This document shows positions 26,100 through 33,549 of a DNA stretch of 64,000 bases, in pieces. Under the pieces are notes generated by a model. The model was not told the origin of the DNA. It did not search any database and worked only from the letters and a program-made list of their open reading frames with translations. Origin of the DNA: a virus. The stretch is taken from IMG/VR virus record IMGVR_UViG_3300036760_000150, positions 1-64,000 of that record; one strand, written 5' to 3'. The stretch's first letter is position 1. Every line of letters begins with the position of its first letter. The position numbers and the translations under genes were made by a program.

Positions 26100-28466
26100 A
26101 TGAAACTAACAAATAGAACTCACAAAGGTCTATCGGTCATCGAGGGGTCGGAGGAGATGATCTCGGTCATCGACAAGAAGGTAGACTCTGACGGGTCGGT
26201 GCCAATGGAGGCCAACCAAGACATGGGTGGCTTCAAGGTCACCAACATGGCTACACCCACCCAACCTGGCGATGCAGCCACCAAAGCTTACGTCGATGCA
26301 GAAGGTTTCCCAGAGACACTGACTGTCTACGTTAGGAAGGATGGCAGTCCAGACGGTAACGGTACTCGTAACCAGCCGTTCGACACCGTCACAGCCGGTA
26401 TACAGAAAGCAATCGACGACGGCGTGACGCCTGACAACCCTATGTTACTCAGGCTTGGTGCTGGTGGTTGGTTTGAAGACACTATACTGAACATCCCTGC
26501 AGGGTTGAGCGTGACTGGCGAAGGAGCAGAACTCACTGCTATAGGCCATGAGACGAACGGTGACCCAATCATCTTGTCTTATGGGTCTAACACAATAGGT
26601 GTAGAGTTCGCACAACAGTTTGAGGACATGACGTTCGGTGACGGCATAGAGATCGACCGTGATCCTGGACTTGCTTACCCAGAATTTGCTAGGTTCACCT
26701 TCATGAGCTGTAATATCTTAGGCAGCAGTGTGAACGCCACAGGATCAGGTCTTGGTGAAGAGCAAATACGTATAACCAACTGTCACTGCAACACTGTAAG
26801 TGTTAACGGGATGTCTCTGACACTCAGAACTAGCCGCATGTTGAACGTAAACTTGTCAGACATCGGTGTGGATGGTCAGACGCAGGTGATCCATCTTGTA
26901 CACAACAACAGGGGTCAATTTTGCAACCTGTTCGACGACTCTCTAGCCATCCTGAACAACAACAGGTTCACTAGGATCAGACTGGATGGACCAGATTGTG
27001 GTATGGATATAGATTTGGCATCTACTCCAGCATTTCCTAGTAATTTTCAATTTATAAATGGTGCTACTTCAGCTCAAATGAATAGAACAAATATTCCTAA
27101 AGGAATGAATGTTACGTTAGTTGATGGAGCAAATTGGGCAAACGCTCCCCTTAATTTAGAAGAACAACTTCAAAAATATGAAAACATGCTTGTGAAGTTA
27201 GCTTGGAATGGAGGTATTCCAGACGTTGGAGGTGACGTCGAGGGTATGACAACCCAAACTAGTGGTAATCCAATAGCTCCAACTGGCGGTTTGTTATATC
27301 AAACTGGTGCTCTTGAAGGAATTTCCAGTGGATTTCTTCAAACTGGCTCTATTAAACACGTCACGGGTGACGTAGGCAGCAGCATCGATGATTCGGTGTC
27401 TGGACATATCATCCTCAAGACTGGAAAAAATAACGGGAATGGTGGCAGAAGCGGTGGTATATATCTTCGATTAGGTGACAGTTCTACCGCTGAGTTGAGC
27501 GAACCAGACTTTGGCTGGCTACAATTCATAAATAATGATGCTAATCAGCAAGATCGAGGTATTTATATTGAGGGTAATGAAGTTACTCTGAACGGTATTT
27601 CTGGTAGACGCGGTGTTGGGTTATTTGCAAGTGTCGCAGATTATGAATCACCCCCATCTGATACAATTTTATTAAAGGCTAGTGCTGGCATAAAAATGAC
27701 AGGTGCTATGTCCCAAGGATTCCGTGTTATAGCGTCTGGTTTATACTCTCATGCAGAAGGTTTTTCTGATAACGTGGGAGTTCGCGGTGTTGCTTCTGGT
27801 GATTATTCTCACTCGGAAGGTGTAGACTGTAACTCTGATGGACAAGCTTCCCATTCTGAAGGTCTCAACACTTCATCTACAGGACAAGCTTCGCATTCTG
27901 AAGGTAAAAATACAGAAGCAAGTAACGTGGCTGCTCATGTTGAGGGTGAAGAAACTACTGCAAGTGGACATGCATCGCATGCAGAAGGAACAAGTGGAGA
28001 AGCTAGTGGTTATGCTTCACACTCGGAAGGAACAGATTGTACAGCTGCTGGAACGGCCTCTCATGCTGCTGGTACCGGTACTATTGCTAATGGTGATTAT
28101 CAAACAGTCGTTGGTCAATTTAACGTAGCAGTTGGAACTCCTACGTCTCCAGTCGCTACTGACGAAATTAATTCAGTTGGTAACGGGGCAAACAACGGTA
28201 GTAGAAATACAGCTTGGGCAATCTTAAGAGATGGCCGAATGAAATACCAACATTGTGGATTAGCTAGTTTGGTATTGGGTGCAGTTACGGTAGCATCATC
28301 AGTTGTTACGGCTTCTAGTAGAATTTTCTTATCGGTGCAGGATATTAGTGCCACTCCTGGTTTTGTCAGTATAGCGAATATTGTCCCTGGAGTAAGTTTT
28401 GACATCATCAGTTCCGTCGGCACAGATGATAGCGATGTGGCCTGGATGTTGGTGGAATCCTTTTAA
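26100..28466 (+). CDS. Tail-fibre/tailspike protein with beta-helix and YadA-like head repeats, 788 aa
   Basis: Starts at ATG 26100 after GAGGT. Residues ~30-75 carry ANQDMGGFKVTNMATPTQPG, common in phage fibres at the start of the shaft. Residues ~78-115 (VYVRKDGSPDGNGTRNQPFD) begin a pectate-lyase-like beta-helix. From ~545 to 665 the protein has repeated GxxSHSEG/ASHAEG units like the left-handed head of trimeric autotransporter adhesins. The last ~100 residues probably form the tip. DNA turns abruptly A/T-rich near 27010, pointing to a swapped receptor-binding half. Confidence 0.75.
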   Translation: MKLTNRTHKGLSVIEGSEEMISVIDKKVDSDGSVPMEANQDMGGFKVTNMATPTQPGDAATKAYVDAEGFPETLTVYVRKDGSPDGNGTRNQPFDTVTAGIQKAIDDGVTPDNPMLLRLGAGGWFEDTILNIPAGLSVTGEGAELTAIGHETNGDPIILSYGSNTIGVEFAQQFEDMTFGDGIEIDRDPGLAYPEFARFTFMSCNILGSSVNATGSGLGEEQIRITNCHCNTVSVNGMSLTLRTSRMLNVNLSDIGVDGQTQVIHLVHNNRGQFCNLFDDSLAILNNNRFTRIRLDGPDCGMDIDLASTPAFPSNFQFINGATSAQMNRTNIPKGMNVTLVDGANWANAPLNLEEQLQKYENMLVKLAWNGGIPDVGGDVEGMTTQTSGNPIAPTGGLLYQTGALEGISSGFLQTGSIKHVTGDVGSSIDDSVSGHIILKTGKNNGNGGRSGGIYLRLGDSSTAELSEPDFGWLQFINNDANQQDRGIYIEGNEVTLNGISGRRGVGLFASVADYESPPSDTILLKASAGIKMTGAMSQGFRVIASGLYSHAEGFSDNVGVRGVASGDYSHSEGVDCNSDGQASHSEGLNTSSTGQASHSEGKNTEASNVAAHVEGEETTASGHASHAEGTSGEASGYASHSEGTDCTAAGTASHAAGTGTIANGDYQTVVGQFNVAVGTPTSPVATDEINSVGNGANNGSRNTAWAILRDGRMKYQHCGLASLVLGAVTVASSVVTASSRIFLSVQDISATPGFVSIANIVPGVSFDIISSVGTDDSDVAWMLVESF
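27735..28095 (+). repeat. YadA-head-type protein repeats within the fibre
   Basis: About eight imperfect units of some 14-18 residues, each centred on SH(S/A)EG, for example GLYSHAEGFSDN, GDYSHSEGVDC, GQASHSEGLNT and GYASHSEGTDC. At the DNA level they are diverged, so the repeat is maintained as protein structure, not as recent duplication. Confidence 0.8.
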
Positions 28467-28476
28467 GGAGTAAGTT

Positions 28477-28674
28477 ATGAGTATGGTTGGTAAATACAAG
28501 ACTAAAGCTGTGGTGATCTGCAGCTCAAACGCTGAGAACAAGAAGGCCTTGATACGCAGCTCCATGAGTTCCATCGGTGAGTCTGCGGTGATAAAGGATA
28601 TCACCGACCCTGCAGACCCAAACAACGGCAAGTGCGTGGCGATCGTCGAGGATCACGGACCAGACAGCGAATGA
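28477..28674 (+). CDS. Hypothetical protein, 65 aa
   Basis: ATG 28477 follows the fibre gene by 10 bases with AAGGAG just upstream, and the stop overlaps the next start (ATGA). Composition returns to the G/C-rich style of the late genes. The sequence VVICSSNAENKKALIRSSM suggests a small alpha/beta protein. No family recognised. Lying between a fibre and the peptidase, it could be a fibre-assembly helper, but nothing proves it. Confidence 0.6.
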   Translation: MSMVGKYKTKAVVICSSNAENKKALIRSSMSSIGESAVIKDITDPADPNNGKCVAIVEDHGPDSE

Positions 28675-29120
28675 TCTCCATGGACGAGATCCTCAAAGGT
28701 AGGGCTAGGTTGGAAGACCTGCCCAAAGATGTGCAGGACAACCTTGCTGCACTCTTGTCTCGCATCAACAAGGTGAGACAGGCCTACGGCAAGCCTATGA
28801 AGGTCAACGACGGCCTTCGCAGACCTGAGGATCAGCCCAAGAACTCCGCCACCAAGTCTAAGCACCTCATAGGTGCTGCCATCGACATCGATGACGACGA
28901 CTCGTTGTTCATGTGGAACTGGGTGAAAGACAACCTACAGCTTATGAAGGATGTAGGTTTGTGGCTCGAAGATCCAAGATGGACTCACGGTTCAGTGGGT
29001 ACTTGGGTACACTTTCAAATTTTGCCGCCGACATCTGGTAAACGCATATTTGTACCTTCAATGACACCTGCCTCAGCCCCAGATATCTGGGATGGGAAGT
29101 ACGACCACAAGTACGACTGA
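28671..29120 (+). CDS. M15-family peptidase (endolysin-type, VanY/L-Ala-D-Glu endopeptidase fold), 149 aa
   Basis: Zinc ligands are visible as H65 and D72 in SKHLIGAAIDID and H114 in WVHFQ, the standard HxxxxxxD...H arrangement of M15 enzymes. These cut peptide bonds in peptidoglycan stem peptides. Start chosen at ATG 28671, overlapping the previous stop (ATGA); a longer frame exists but would run inside the upstream gene. No signal peptide or binding domain, so it needs a holin or acts from the virion. As last gene of the tail operon it could be the endolysin or a tail-associated lysin. Confidence 0.8.
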   Translation: MISMDEILKGRARLEDLPKDVQDNLAALLSRINKVRQAYGKPMKVNDGLRRPEDQPKNSATKSKHLIGAAIDIDDDDSLFMWNWVKDNLQLMKDVGLWLEDPRWTHGSVGTWVHFQILPPTSGKRIFVPSMTPASAPDIWDGKYDHKYD

Positions 29121-29345
29121 TCAAAATCTATTCATCAAACGTAAATATTCGGTAAGTGAGATGAAGGTTTTCTTAACATTCTTAACTCCGCCATTACTGC
29201 CAGACCGCATGAAATGAACCACCACAAATCCATTATGTTCTTCAGGATGCCTCTCTGGAATAGAGTATGGGGCACTATATGATACCAGCATTGGATCAAC
29301 TACATGTGTGGCACCGTATATGTCCGTTATGAAAACTTTCCTCAT
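29121..29345 (-). CDS. Hypothetical protein, 74 aa
   Basis: Last gene of the long minus-strand region; its stop abuts the stop of the M15 gene with no gap, so the two operons converge without a visible terminator. Starts at ATG 29345. A small alpha/beta protein beginning MRKVFITDIYGATHVV. No family recognised. Confidence 0.6.
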   Translation of the reverse strand: MRKVFITDIYGATHVVDPMLVSYSAPYSIPERHPEEHNGFVVVHFMRSGSNGGVKNVKKTFISLTEYLRLMNRF

Positions 29346-29417
29346 GGCAGTTTAACCTGTATAGCCAAAAACAAGATGATAGATAGTATCAAAGACATCC
29401 AAAGTAGCGTCTGTCGA

Positions 29418-29906
29418 CTATTTGGCATCTTCTTCTTTTGTTCCAACTTCTACCATTGTAACACCTTGAATATGGTCGTACTCGTGCAGTATGCATCGTG
29501 CGGTTATGTGATCGAAATGCCTATCCTCGTGCCTTTGTAGATGATGATCGTAGTATGTGATCCATATCTTCTCGGCACGTCTAACCCGACATTTAACCTC
29601 TTGATCTTTGAAGCTGAGACACCCCTCGGTCATAGTAATCTCACCCTGCGTATTGGTGATGATGGGGTTGATCATGGCAGTTCTTATGCCACCTTTGTAG
29701 CTTGTGGTGTCTATCACGAACACTCTCAACAAAGAATTTATTTGATTGGCAGATAGCCCTATGCCGCCACTCTTTAACATGGTGTAGAACATGTTGTCGA
29801 TAAGCGTCTGTAAGTCGGGAGACTGAAGATCTGCGACTGCCTCAGCTCTGGTATTGAGGATCTTGTCAGGGTACTGTAGGATAGGCAGGACCTCAGGATC
29901 TTTCAC
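29418..29906 (-). CDS. def: Peptide deformylase, 162 aa
   Basis: All three catalytic motifs are intact: GIGLSANQ (residues 48-55), EGCLSF (94-99, metal ligand C96) and HEYDH (141-145, ligands H141 and H145, catalytic E142). The enzyme removes the formyl group from nascent proteins. Phage versions occur in cyanophages and other large phages, where they are thought to help mature particular proteins during infection. Start is GTG 29906 with no clear ribosome-binding site. It follows the 282-aa gene by five bases. Confidence 0.93.
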   Translation of the reverse strand: MKDPEVLPILQYPDKILNTRAEAVADLQSPDLQTLIDNMFYTMLKSGGIGLSANQINSLLRVFVIDTTSYKGGIRTAMINPIITNTQGEITMTEGCLSFKDQEVKCRVRRAEKIWITYYDHHLQRHEDRHFDHITARCILHEYDHIQGVTMVEVGTKEEDAK

Positions 29907-29911
29907 AAGGA

Positions 29912-30760
29912 TCAGTTTTTACTTTGAGATCCGTTGTAACTACCTTGTGCATCGTTATTTTTCAACGATACGTCTCCTTCAACCACACGCTCTAAGACTG
30001 ACACACGTGTCATAAGTTCACCGACAACTTCTTTATAGACCTTTAACGCTTGGGTAACCTGTGCATGATTTGCACGCAACTCTTCTCTAATACTATCGTT
30101 CATGTTGTGAAGATTTTTGTTTACCGCAGCACGAGCTTGATTCTGTGCATGTAACACATGAACATCCTTAGCCAACTGTGAACGTAAACCTTGAACTTCA
30201 TCTAGTACAGTCTTTTTTAATGTTTTGATATCGTCGAAGATGCGCTCGAACACAGGCAAAGATTCAGAGGTGGGCGCTGTGCTGTTGCTGTGTACTGTCG
30301 TCTCAAGAGTTGACGGTATAGATTTATCATTAGTAGAGGAATCTTTGACGATTGGCGAGTTAGCTGCGATAGACTTCTTGAGAAACTGCAGGACTTCTGC
30401 AGGTAAGAATTTGTACAGGCCAGCTGATGGCCTAACAAACGCCAACTGACCGTTGCTCTTCATCCTGTAGATAACATTCTTGATGTTATCTTTGTTATAT
30501 GTGCCACTTATTGTTGGATTTTTCAACAAGAAATCTACTAGATCTTTAGCATCCAAGAACAACGGAGATTCTTTCACGTACTTAACCACTGCAGCGACAT
30601 TGACCACGTCGCTGTCATGCCGTGTCTGAGAACCGCTTATATTTCTGATCTCATCAGGGGTCAAGCCAACGATGTCGACAACTTCGCCCAATTGAGCTAT
30701 CGTTGAGTTAAAGAAAGATTCAAGTTTACCTTTAGATATGTTACGTTTAGCACGTGTCAT
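29912..30760 (-). CDS. Hypothetical protein with winged-helix-like and coiled-coil regions, 282 aa
   Basis: Residues ~55-120 (VVNVAAVVKYVKESPLFLDA...FVRPSAGLYKF) read like a winged-helix fold with a terminal beta-wing. A Ser/Thr-rich linker follows (~135-170) and then a long coiled coil (~175-265). A regulator or DNA-binding scaffold is possible, but no family was recognised. ATG 30760 follows AAGGAG, and a strong sigma70-like promoter lies directly upstream. Confidence 0.6.
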   Translation of the reverse strand: MTRAKRNISKGKLESFFNSTIAQLGEVVDIVGLTPDEIRNISGSQTRHDSDVVNVAAVVKYVKESPLFLDAKDLVDFLLKNPTISGTYNKDNIKNVIYRMKSNGQLAFVRPSAGLYKFLPAEVLQFLKKSIAANSPIVKDSSTNDKSIPSTLETTVHSNSTAPTSESLPVFERIFDDIKTLKKTVLDEVQGLRSQLAKDVHVLHAQNQARAAVNKNLHNMNDSIREELRANHAQVTQALKVYKEVVGELMTRVSVLERVVEGDVSLKNNDAQGSYNGSQSKN

Positions 30761-30788
30761 TGAGATCTCCTTGGTTAGTTTAAATGTT

Positions 30789-30817
30789 ATGATACTTTAT
30801 AAAGTCTATCAAATCAA
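30789..30817 (-). promoter_or_regulatory. Sigma70-like promoter for the coiled-coil gene and peptide deformylase
   Basis: Minus-strand TTGATT (30812-30817), 17-base spacer, TATCAT (30789-30794); predicted start about 30782. It lies in a 66-bp gap, one of the few real gaps in the minus-strand array. Confidence 0.6.
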
Positions 30818-30826
30818 CTTGAAAAG

Positions 30827-31000
30827 TTATCTCTTGTCCTTGTATCGTGGCTTACGATTGCCATGTCTTGCTTGACGTTTGGCGTTCTCTCCCTTGTTGG
30901 GTGGACATATCGAGCAACGAAGCTTTTTTCTGTTGAGTTTGTTAACAACTGACGGATTTGACTCTTCTTGGATCTTACCCTTGCCTTTGGTACCCTTCAT
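30827..31000 (-). CDS. Small basic CxxC protein, 57 aa
   Basis: ATG 31000 lies inside the WEPED codons of the upstream gene, and those same codons (GGGAGCCTGAGG) provide its ribosome-binding site. The product is very basic and has one CSIC pair, with a C-terminal RKPRYKDKR tail. Possibly a nucleic-acid- or protein-binding mini-protein. It overlaps the upstream gene by 26 bases in another frame. Confidence 0.6.
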   Translation of the reverse strand: MKGTKGKGKIQEESNPSVVNKLNRKKLRCSICPPNKGENAKRQARHGNRKPRYKDKR

Positions 31001-31163
31001 CCTCAGGCTCCCATGAGTAGTAGTATATATGATGTCCAGGAGGTTTCATCCCGGCTTTTTCTACAGCCTTAAGAACATTCTTGGCTTCTTCAAACCAATG
31101 TCTGGTAGGATCAGAAGCTGCTATAGCCTCTTCGATAGTCTTAAGCATCTCACTTCTCTTCAT
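30975..31163 (-). CDS. MKRSEM/WEPED family small protein, paralogue A, 62 aa
   Basis: Begins MKRSEMLKTIEEAI, continues as a helix to the conserved AGMKPP motif (~residues 37-42), and ends YYYSWEPEDEG plus a short tail. Two relatives lie within 1 kb (31562-31816 and 31803-32090). I recall this family as widespread in phages and of unknown function. ATG 31163 follows AAGGAGTAGG and overlaps the upstream stop (ATGA). Confidence 0.75.
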   Translation of the reverse strand: MKRSEMLKTIEEAIAASDPTRHWFEEAKNVLKAVEKAGMKPPGHHIYYYSWEPEDEGYQRQG

Positions 31164-31402
31164 GACCTACTCCTTCGCACTTCACGGGCAAGTCTCAATA
31201 GCCTAGATTGACCAGATACGATGTCGCGAGAGTACGTGGTCTTGCTGTACAGGCCTTCAGCCTTCATCTGTTTAGCTAACTCGTAACGTCTATCGATCTC
31301 GTTGTTGCTAAGCGGATCACAGTAGATGCCTTCCCACAGATGCTGATGCGCAAGAAGCCACGTGATGACTTTATCTTTATTGAAGATCCTGACTTTGGTC
31401 AT
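31160..31402 (-). CDS. Hypothetical protein, 80 aa
   Basis: A helical, basic protein (MTKVRIFNKDKVITWLLAHQ) with an arginine-rich C-terminus. It is locked between neighbours by ATGA overlaps at both ends, so it is surely translated as part of the cluster. No family recognised; the middle part NNEIDRRYELAKQMKAEG suggests a small helix bundle, perhaps a regulator. Confidence 0.65.
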   Translation of the reverse strand: MTKVRIFNKDKVITWLLAHQHLWEGIYCDPLSNNEIDRRYELAKQMKAEGLYSKTTYSRDIVSGQSRLLRLAREVRRSRS

Positions 31403-31572
31403 ATAGTATCTCTCCCGTTCGTGTCGACTTTACCGCAATACGAGCTAAACCAAAACAAAAGATTACATCTAAGACATTTGATGTAGGTTGTCACATCGCT
31501 TGAGTTATAGTAATCTTCACTGACCACGTAGTTGTGCGTACTACTGCTACAACGCGGACATTCATAGCCCAT
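31399..31572 (-). CDS. Zinc-ribbon mini-protein, 57 aa
   Basis: Two CxxC pairs (CPRC near residue 5 and CLRC near residue 33) form a probable zinc ribbon. Start chosen at ATG 31572, which arises inside the WEPED codons of the upstream gene; the longer frame would run on inside that gene. The 11-base overlap and start position repeat the arrangement seen at 31000. Likely nucleic-acid- or protein-binding. Confidence 0.7.
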   Translation of the reverse strand: MGYECPRCSSSTHNYVVSEDYYNSSDVTTYIKCLRCNLLFWFSSYCGKVDTNGRDTI

Positions 31573-31816
31573 CTTCAGGTTCCCATCTATTTTCGTATGT
31601 CTTGTCGTACTTAGAAGTATGACCATCGATATAGCGCTCTGAAGAAACACATATTTTAGGAGGTGATATACCTAATCTTTCCATCATGCCGAGTATGGCG
31701 TTCATGTGAAACATCGCCTGCTCTTTGAAGTGGTCGTCTACAGGTGTTCCTTCCTTTTTAACTGTCTCGGTTACACAATACTCAATCATATTGTTGACCA
31801 TCTCACTTCGTTTCAT
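31562..31816 (-). CDS. MKRSEM/WEPED family small protein, paralogue B, 84 aa
   Basis: Starts MKRSEMVNNMIEYC at ATG 31816 and has LGISPP (residues 48-53) where its relatives have GMKPP. It ends NRWEPEDGL. The start lies inside the end of the third paralogue. A longer in-frame start exists but would be buried in that gene and would lose the family N-terminus. Function unknown. Confidence 0.75.
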   Translation of the reverse strand: MKRSEMVNNMIEYCVTETVKKEGTPVDDHFKEQAMFHMNAILGMMERLGISPPKICVSSERYIDGHTSKYDKTYENRWEPEDGL

Positions 31817-32090
31817 GTTTTTGTGCCTCTTCTCTGTATTTTTTCCGACGCAGTCTGGCTGCCTGTACTTTTTCATCTTTTAACAAATCTTCGTCCCATT
31901 GGTTGAATGTGTAGCCAGCATAGTAAACTGATATAATGGCCTGACGATCCTCTTCGGACACTGATGGTGGTTTCATCCCCAGAAATTCTATATGGTTAAG
32001 CAACGACTCTGCTTGACCTCTGTGTTCTGGGTTTTCACTTTTACCATGCAACCAATGTAATATACCATCGATCATGTCACTTCGTTTCAT
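31803..32090 (-). CDS. MKRSEM/WEPED family small protein, paralogue C, 95 aa
   Basis: Starts MKRSDMIDGIL at ATG 32090, six bases after GGAGG; an ATG six bases earlier is too close to that site. GMKPP is kept (residues ~45-49) and the terminal motif is reduced to NQWDED, followed by a basic helical extension of about 25 residues that its relatives lack. Oldest or most diverged of the three copies. Confidence 0.75.
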   Translation of the reverse strand: MKRSDMIDGILHWLHGKSENPEHRGQAESLLNHIEFLGMKPPSVSEEDRQAIISVYYAGYTFNQWDEDLLKDEKVQAARLRRKKYREEAQKHETK

Positions 32091-32217
32091 CCCCATCCTC
32101 CACCAGTCTGATAGACTCTCTTCGCGACCTTGCGCGGGCATCCAAGTACATCTTCTTGATCGACATGACAACAGAAATGGTCAACGTCACCGTCATGGTG
32201 ACCAGGAAGATCATCAT
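32077..32217 (-). CDS. Single-pass membrane micro-protein, 46 aa
   Basis: MMIFLVTMTVTLTISVVM forms one transmembrane helix, followed by a short basic and acidic cytoplasmic tail. ATG 32217 follows GAGGTAGGC; the stop lies inside the first codons of the MKRSDM gene, so the genes overlap by 14 bases. Could be a holin-like or accessory membrane peptide; no family evidence. Confidence 0.55.
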   Translation of the reverse strand: MMIFLVTMTVTLTISVVMSIKKMYLDARARSRRESIRLVEDGDETK

Positions 32218-32234
32218 GCCTACCTCAAAAACAC

Positions 32235-32333
32235 TCACAACCTAGACACCTTCATGATGACCATGCTGAGGATGATGTACGGTGCGAAGTTGATGTAGAA
32301 CGGACAGAACAGATAAGGGATCAACCGTCTCAC
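32235..32333 (-). CDS. Membrane micro-protein, 32 aa
   Basis: Starts at GTG 32333, overlapping the upstream stop (GTGA), with AGAGAGG six bases before. The sequence is almost wholly hydrophobic (RRLIPYLFCPFYINFAPYII). Its very small size lowers certainty, but the start signals are as good as those of its neighbours. Confidence 0.45.
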   Translation of the reverse strand: MRRLIPYLFCPFYINFAPYIILSMVIMKVSRL

Positions 32334-32692
32334 TTCACACCTCTCTTAAAAATACCCTTCTTGACTAGCTCACACCAGTAGCTGTGTCCCCAGTTGCGGT
32401 TCTTATGACCGCCACAGTCACACCCACCAGTTTTTATGACACGACAGTCTGTGCTCCACTTTGCATCTACATGGTACACCAAGACCTGCGACTGAAGCAA
32501 GGAGGATATGGCGTCTTTGTCCATGGGCTCTAACTTGTAGGTGGAGCGTGGTTTGTCCGGTACGAACTCCTCGTTGTTCTTCTTCATGATGATCATGTAC
32601 TCATCCTCCAGCAACTCCTGCCTGTACCTGAAGACTTTCTCGGTTGTCAGCCACCAGTTCTGCAGGAACTCGTCCGCCTCAGTTTTTGTCAC
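32330..32692 (-). CDS. Hypothetical protein with Cys/His cluster, 120 aa
   Basis: Start chosen at GTG 32692, whose GTGA overlaps the stop of the upstream gene; a GTG at 32755 would overlap it by 67 bases. The C-terminal third contains CRVIKTGGCDCGGHKNRNWG and a later SYWCELV, suggesting a small metal site. The N-terminal part is helical and acidic. No family recognised. Confidence 0.6.
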   Translation of the reverse strand: MTKTEADEFLQNWWLTTEKVFRYRQELLEDEYMIIMKKNNEEFVPDKPRSTYKLEPMDKDAISSLLQSQVLVYHVDAKWSTDCRVIKTGGCDCGGHKNRNWGHSYWCELVKKGIFKRGVK

Positions 32693-32958
32693 ATCTTTTC
32701 CCAGTTGCCATAGCGCCAACAGGCGACGTCTTTGTGGTTTGTCAGGCGGTACCACGGTTCGTCGTCACGGATAAGCACTGTGTTCCTGTTGAACTGCCTG
32801 GTGTTGTAGCCTATGAAGATGCTCCACACGTACTGCAAGTTGACCCATTCGCCGTGCACGGCAGTGCCAACTTTAGTCCTCTTAGTCACCTCTGTAATAA
32901 GCAACGCAACATCCATGAACCTCTCATGTTTTATGATATCACCTTCATTCACTACCAT
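32689..32958 (-). CDS. Hypothetical protein, 89 aa
   Basis: Start chosen at ATG 32958 (MVVNEGDIIKHERF), overlapping the UDG-like gene by 14 bases; the longer frame would run deeper into it. Aromatic-rich and probably beta-structured (GEWVNLQYVWSIFIGYNTRQ). Unknown function. Coupled to the next gene by GTGA. Confidence 0.6.
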   Translation of the reverse strand: MVVNEGDIIKHERFMDVALLITEVTKRTKVGTAVHGEWVNLQYVWSIFIGYNTRQFNRNTVLIRDDEPWYRLTNHKDVACWRYGNWEKM

Positions 32959-33346
32959 GGACGTACTCCTTGCAGTCGTTAAGCTTATCATCCACGTACT
33001 CATGGTTGTTCAGCTTGTAGTTGAGCCCTGAGGGATGGGGCATGAGGAAATGGTCTATGCCTGCCATAGCCAACGCGTTGGCAGCTGTCATCCCCAACGC
33101 TATCACCTTGTCTGGGCAGACGCTGTGGTACTTACGCTTGAGCCCCATGACAGATCTCCTTATCTGCTCGGAGTTCAACGGTGCGTTGCCCTCAGTGAAG
33201 TCGTCATGCACGTTGGCCATGAACACCTTCACGTCACCTAGATGTTCAACCCACTGCTTCAGCACAGTCAACGATCTGGTTCCCACGAAAGGGGTTGTGG
33301 TGACAGACTTAACAGATGGGTTAGAACCTACAACTAGAACCTTCAT
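32945..33346 (-). CDS. Uracil-DNA-glycosylase-fold protein, 133 aa
   Basis: VLVVGSNPS (residues 3-11) and MPHPSGLNY (102-110) match the two signature motifs of the UDG superfamily (water-activating loop and HPS loop), and VIALGMTAAN lies between as in the family core. At 133 residues it is shorter than classical UDGs but similar to compact phage members. It may excise damaged bases or only bind DNA. The motif-A residue order (SNPS, no GQDP/GExP) argues against classical family-1 activity. Confidence 0.7.
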   Translation of the reverse strand: MKVLVVGSNPSVKSVTTTPFVGTRSLTVLKQWVEHLGDVKVFMANVHDDFTEGNAPLNSEQIRRSVMGLKRKYHSVCPDKVIALGMTAANALAMAGIDHFLMPHPSGLNYKLNNHEYVDDKLNDCKEYVHGSE

Positions 33347-33348
33347 CT

Positions 33349-33549
33349 TTACGACGACATCCTAACGCGTACTGCTAGGTCGCTCATGTGGTCTACCCAG
33401 TCGTAGAACACGAACCCTTTAGACTCCCATGTCACAGGTTCGCCGTACACCTTGCAGTACGTCAGGTGGTCGTGGTAGAAGAACATGTTGCCTGTTGTAT
33501 CCCTGTCAACTGCGATGGTTGCACCGTTGTAGGTAGACATGTCGAACAT
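33349..33549 (-). CDS. Hypothetical protein, 66 aa
   Basis: Start chosen at ATG 33549, forming TGATG with the upstream stop. The sequence is rich in aromatic and aspartate residues and looks beta-stranded (NMFFYHDHLTYCKVYGEPVT). No family recognised. Confidence 0.6.
   Translation of the reverse strand: MFDMSTYNGATIAVDRDTTGNMFFYHDHLTYCKVYGEPVTWESKGFVFYDWVDHMSDLAVRVRMSS

Noticed and set aside
29115-29125. Bidirectional terminator between the converging operons
   Set aside because: The two stop codons abut with no hairpin or T-run; termination must occur elsewhere or by another means.
29304-29540. Plus-strand frame of 78 codons in the 29.3-29.5 kb area
   Set aside because: Mostly opposite the peptide deformylase and lacks start signals.
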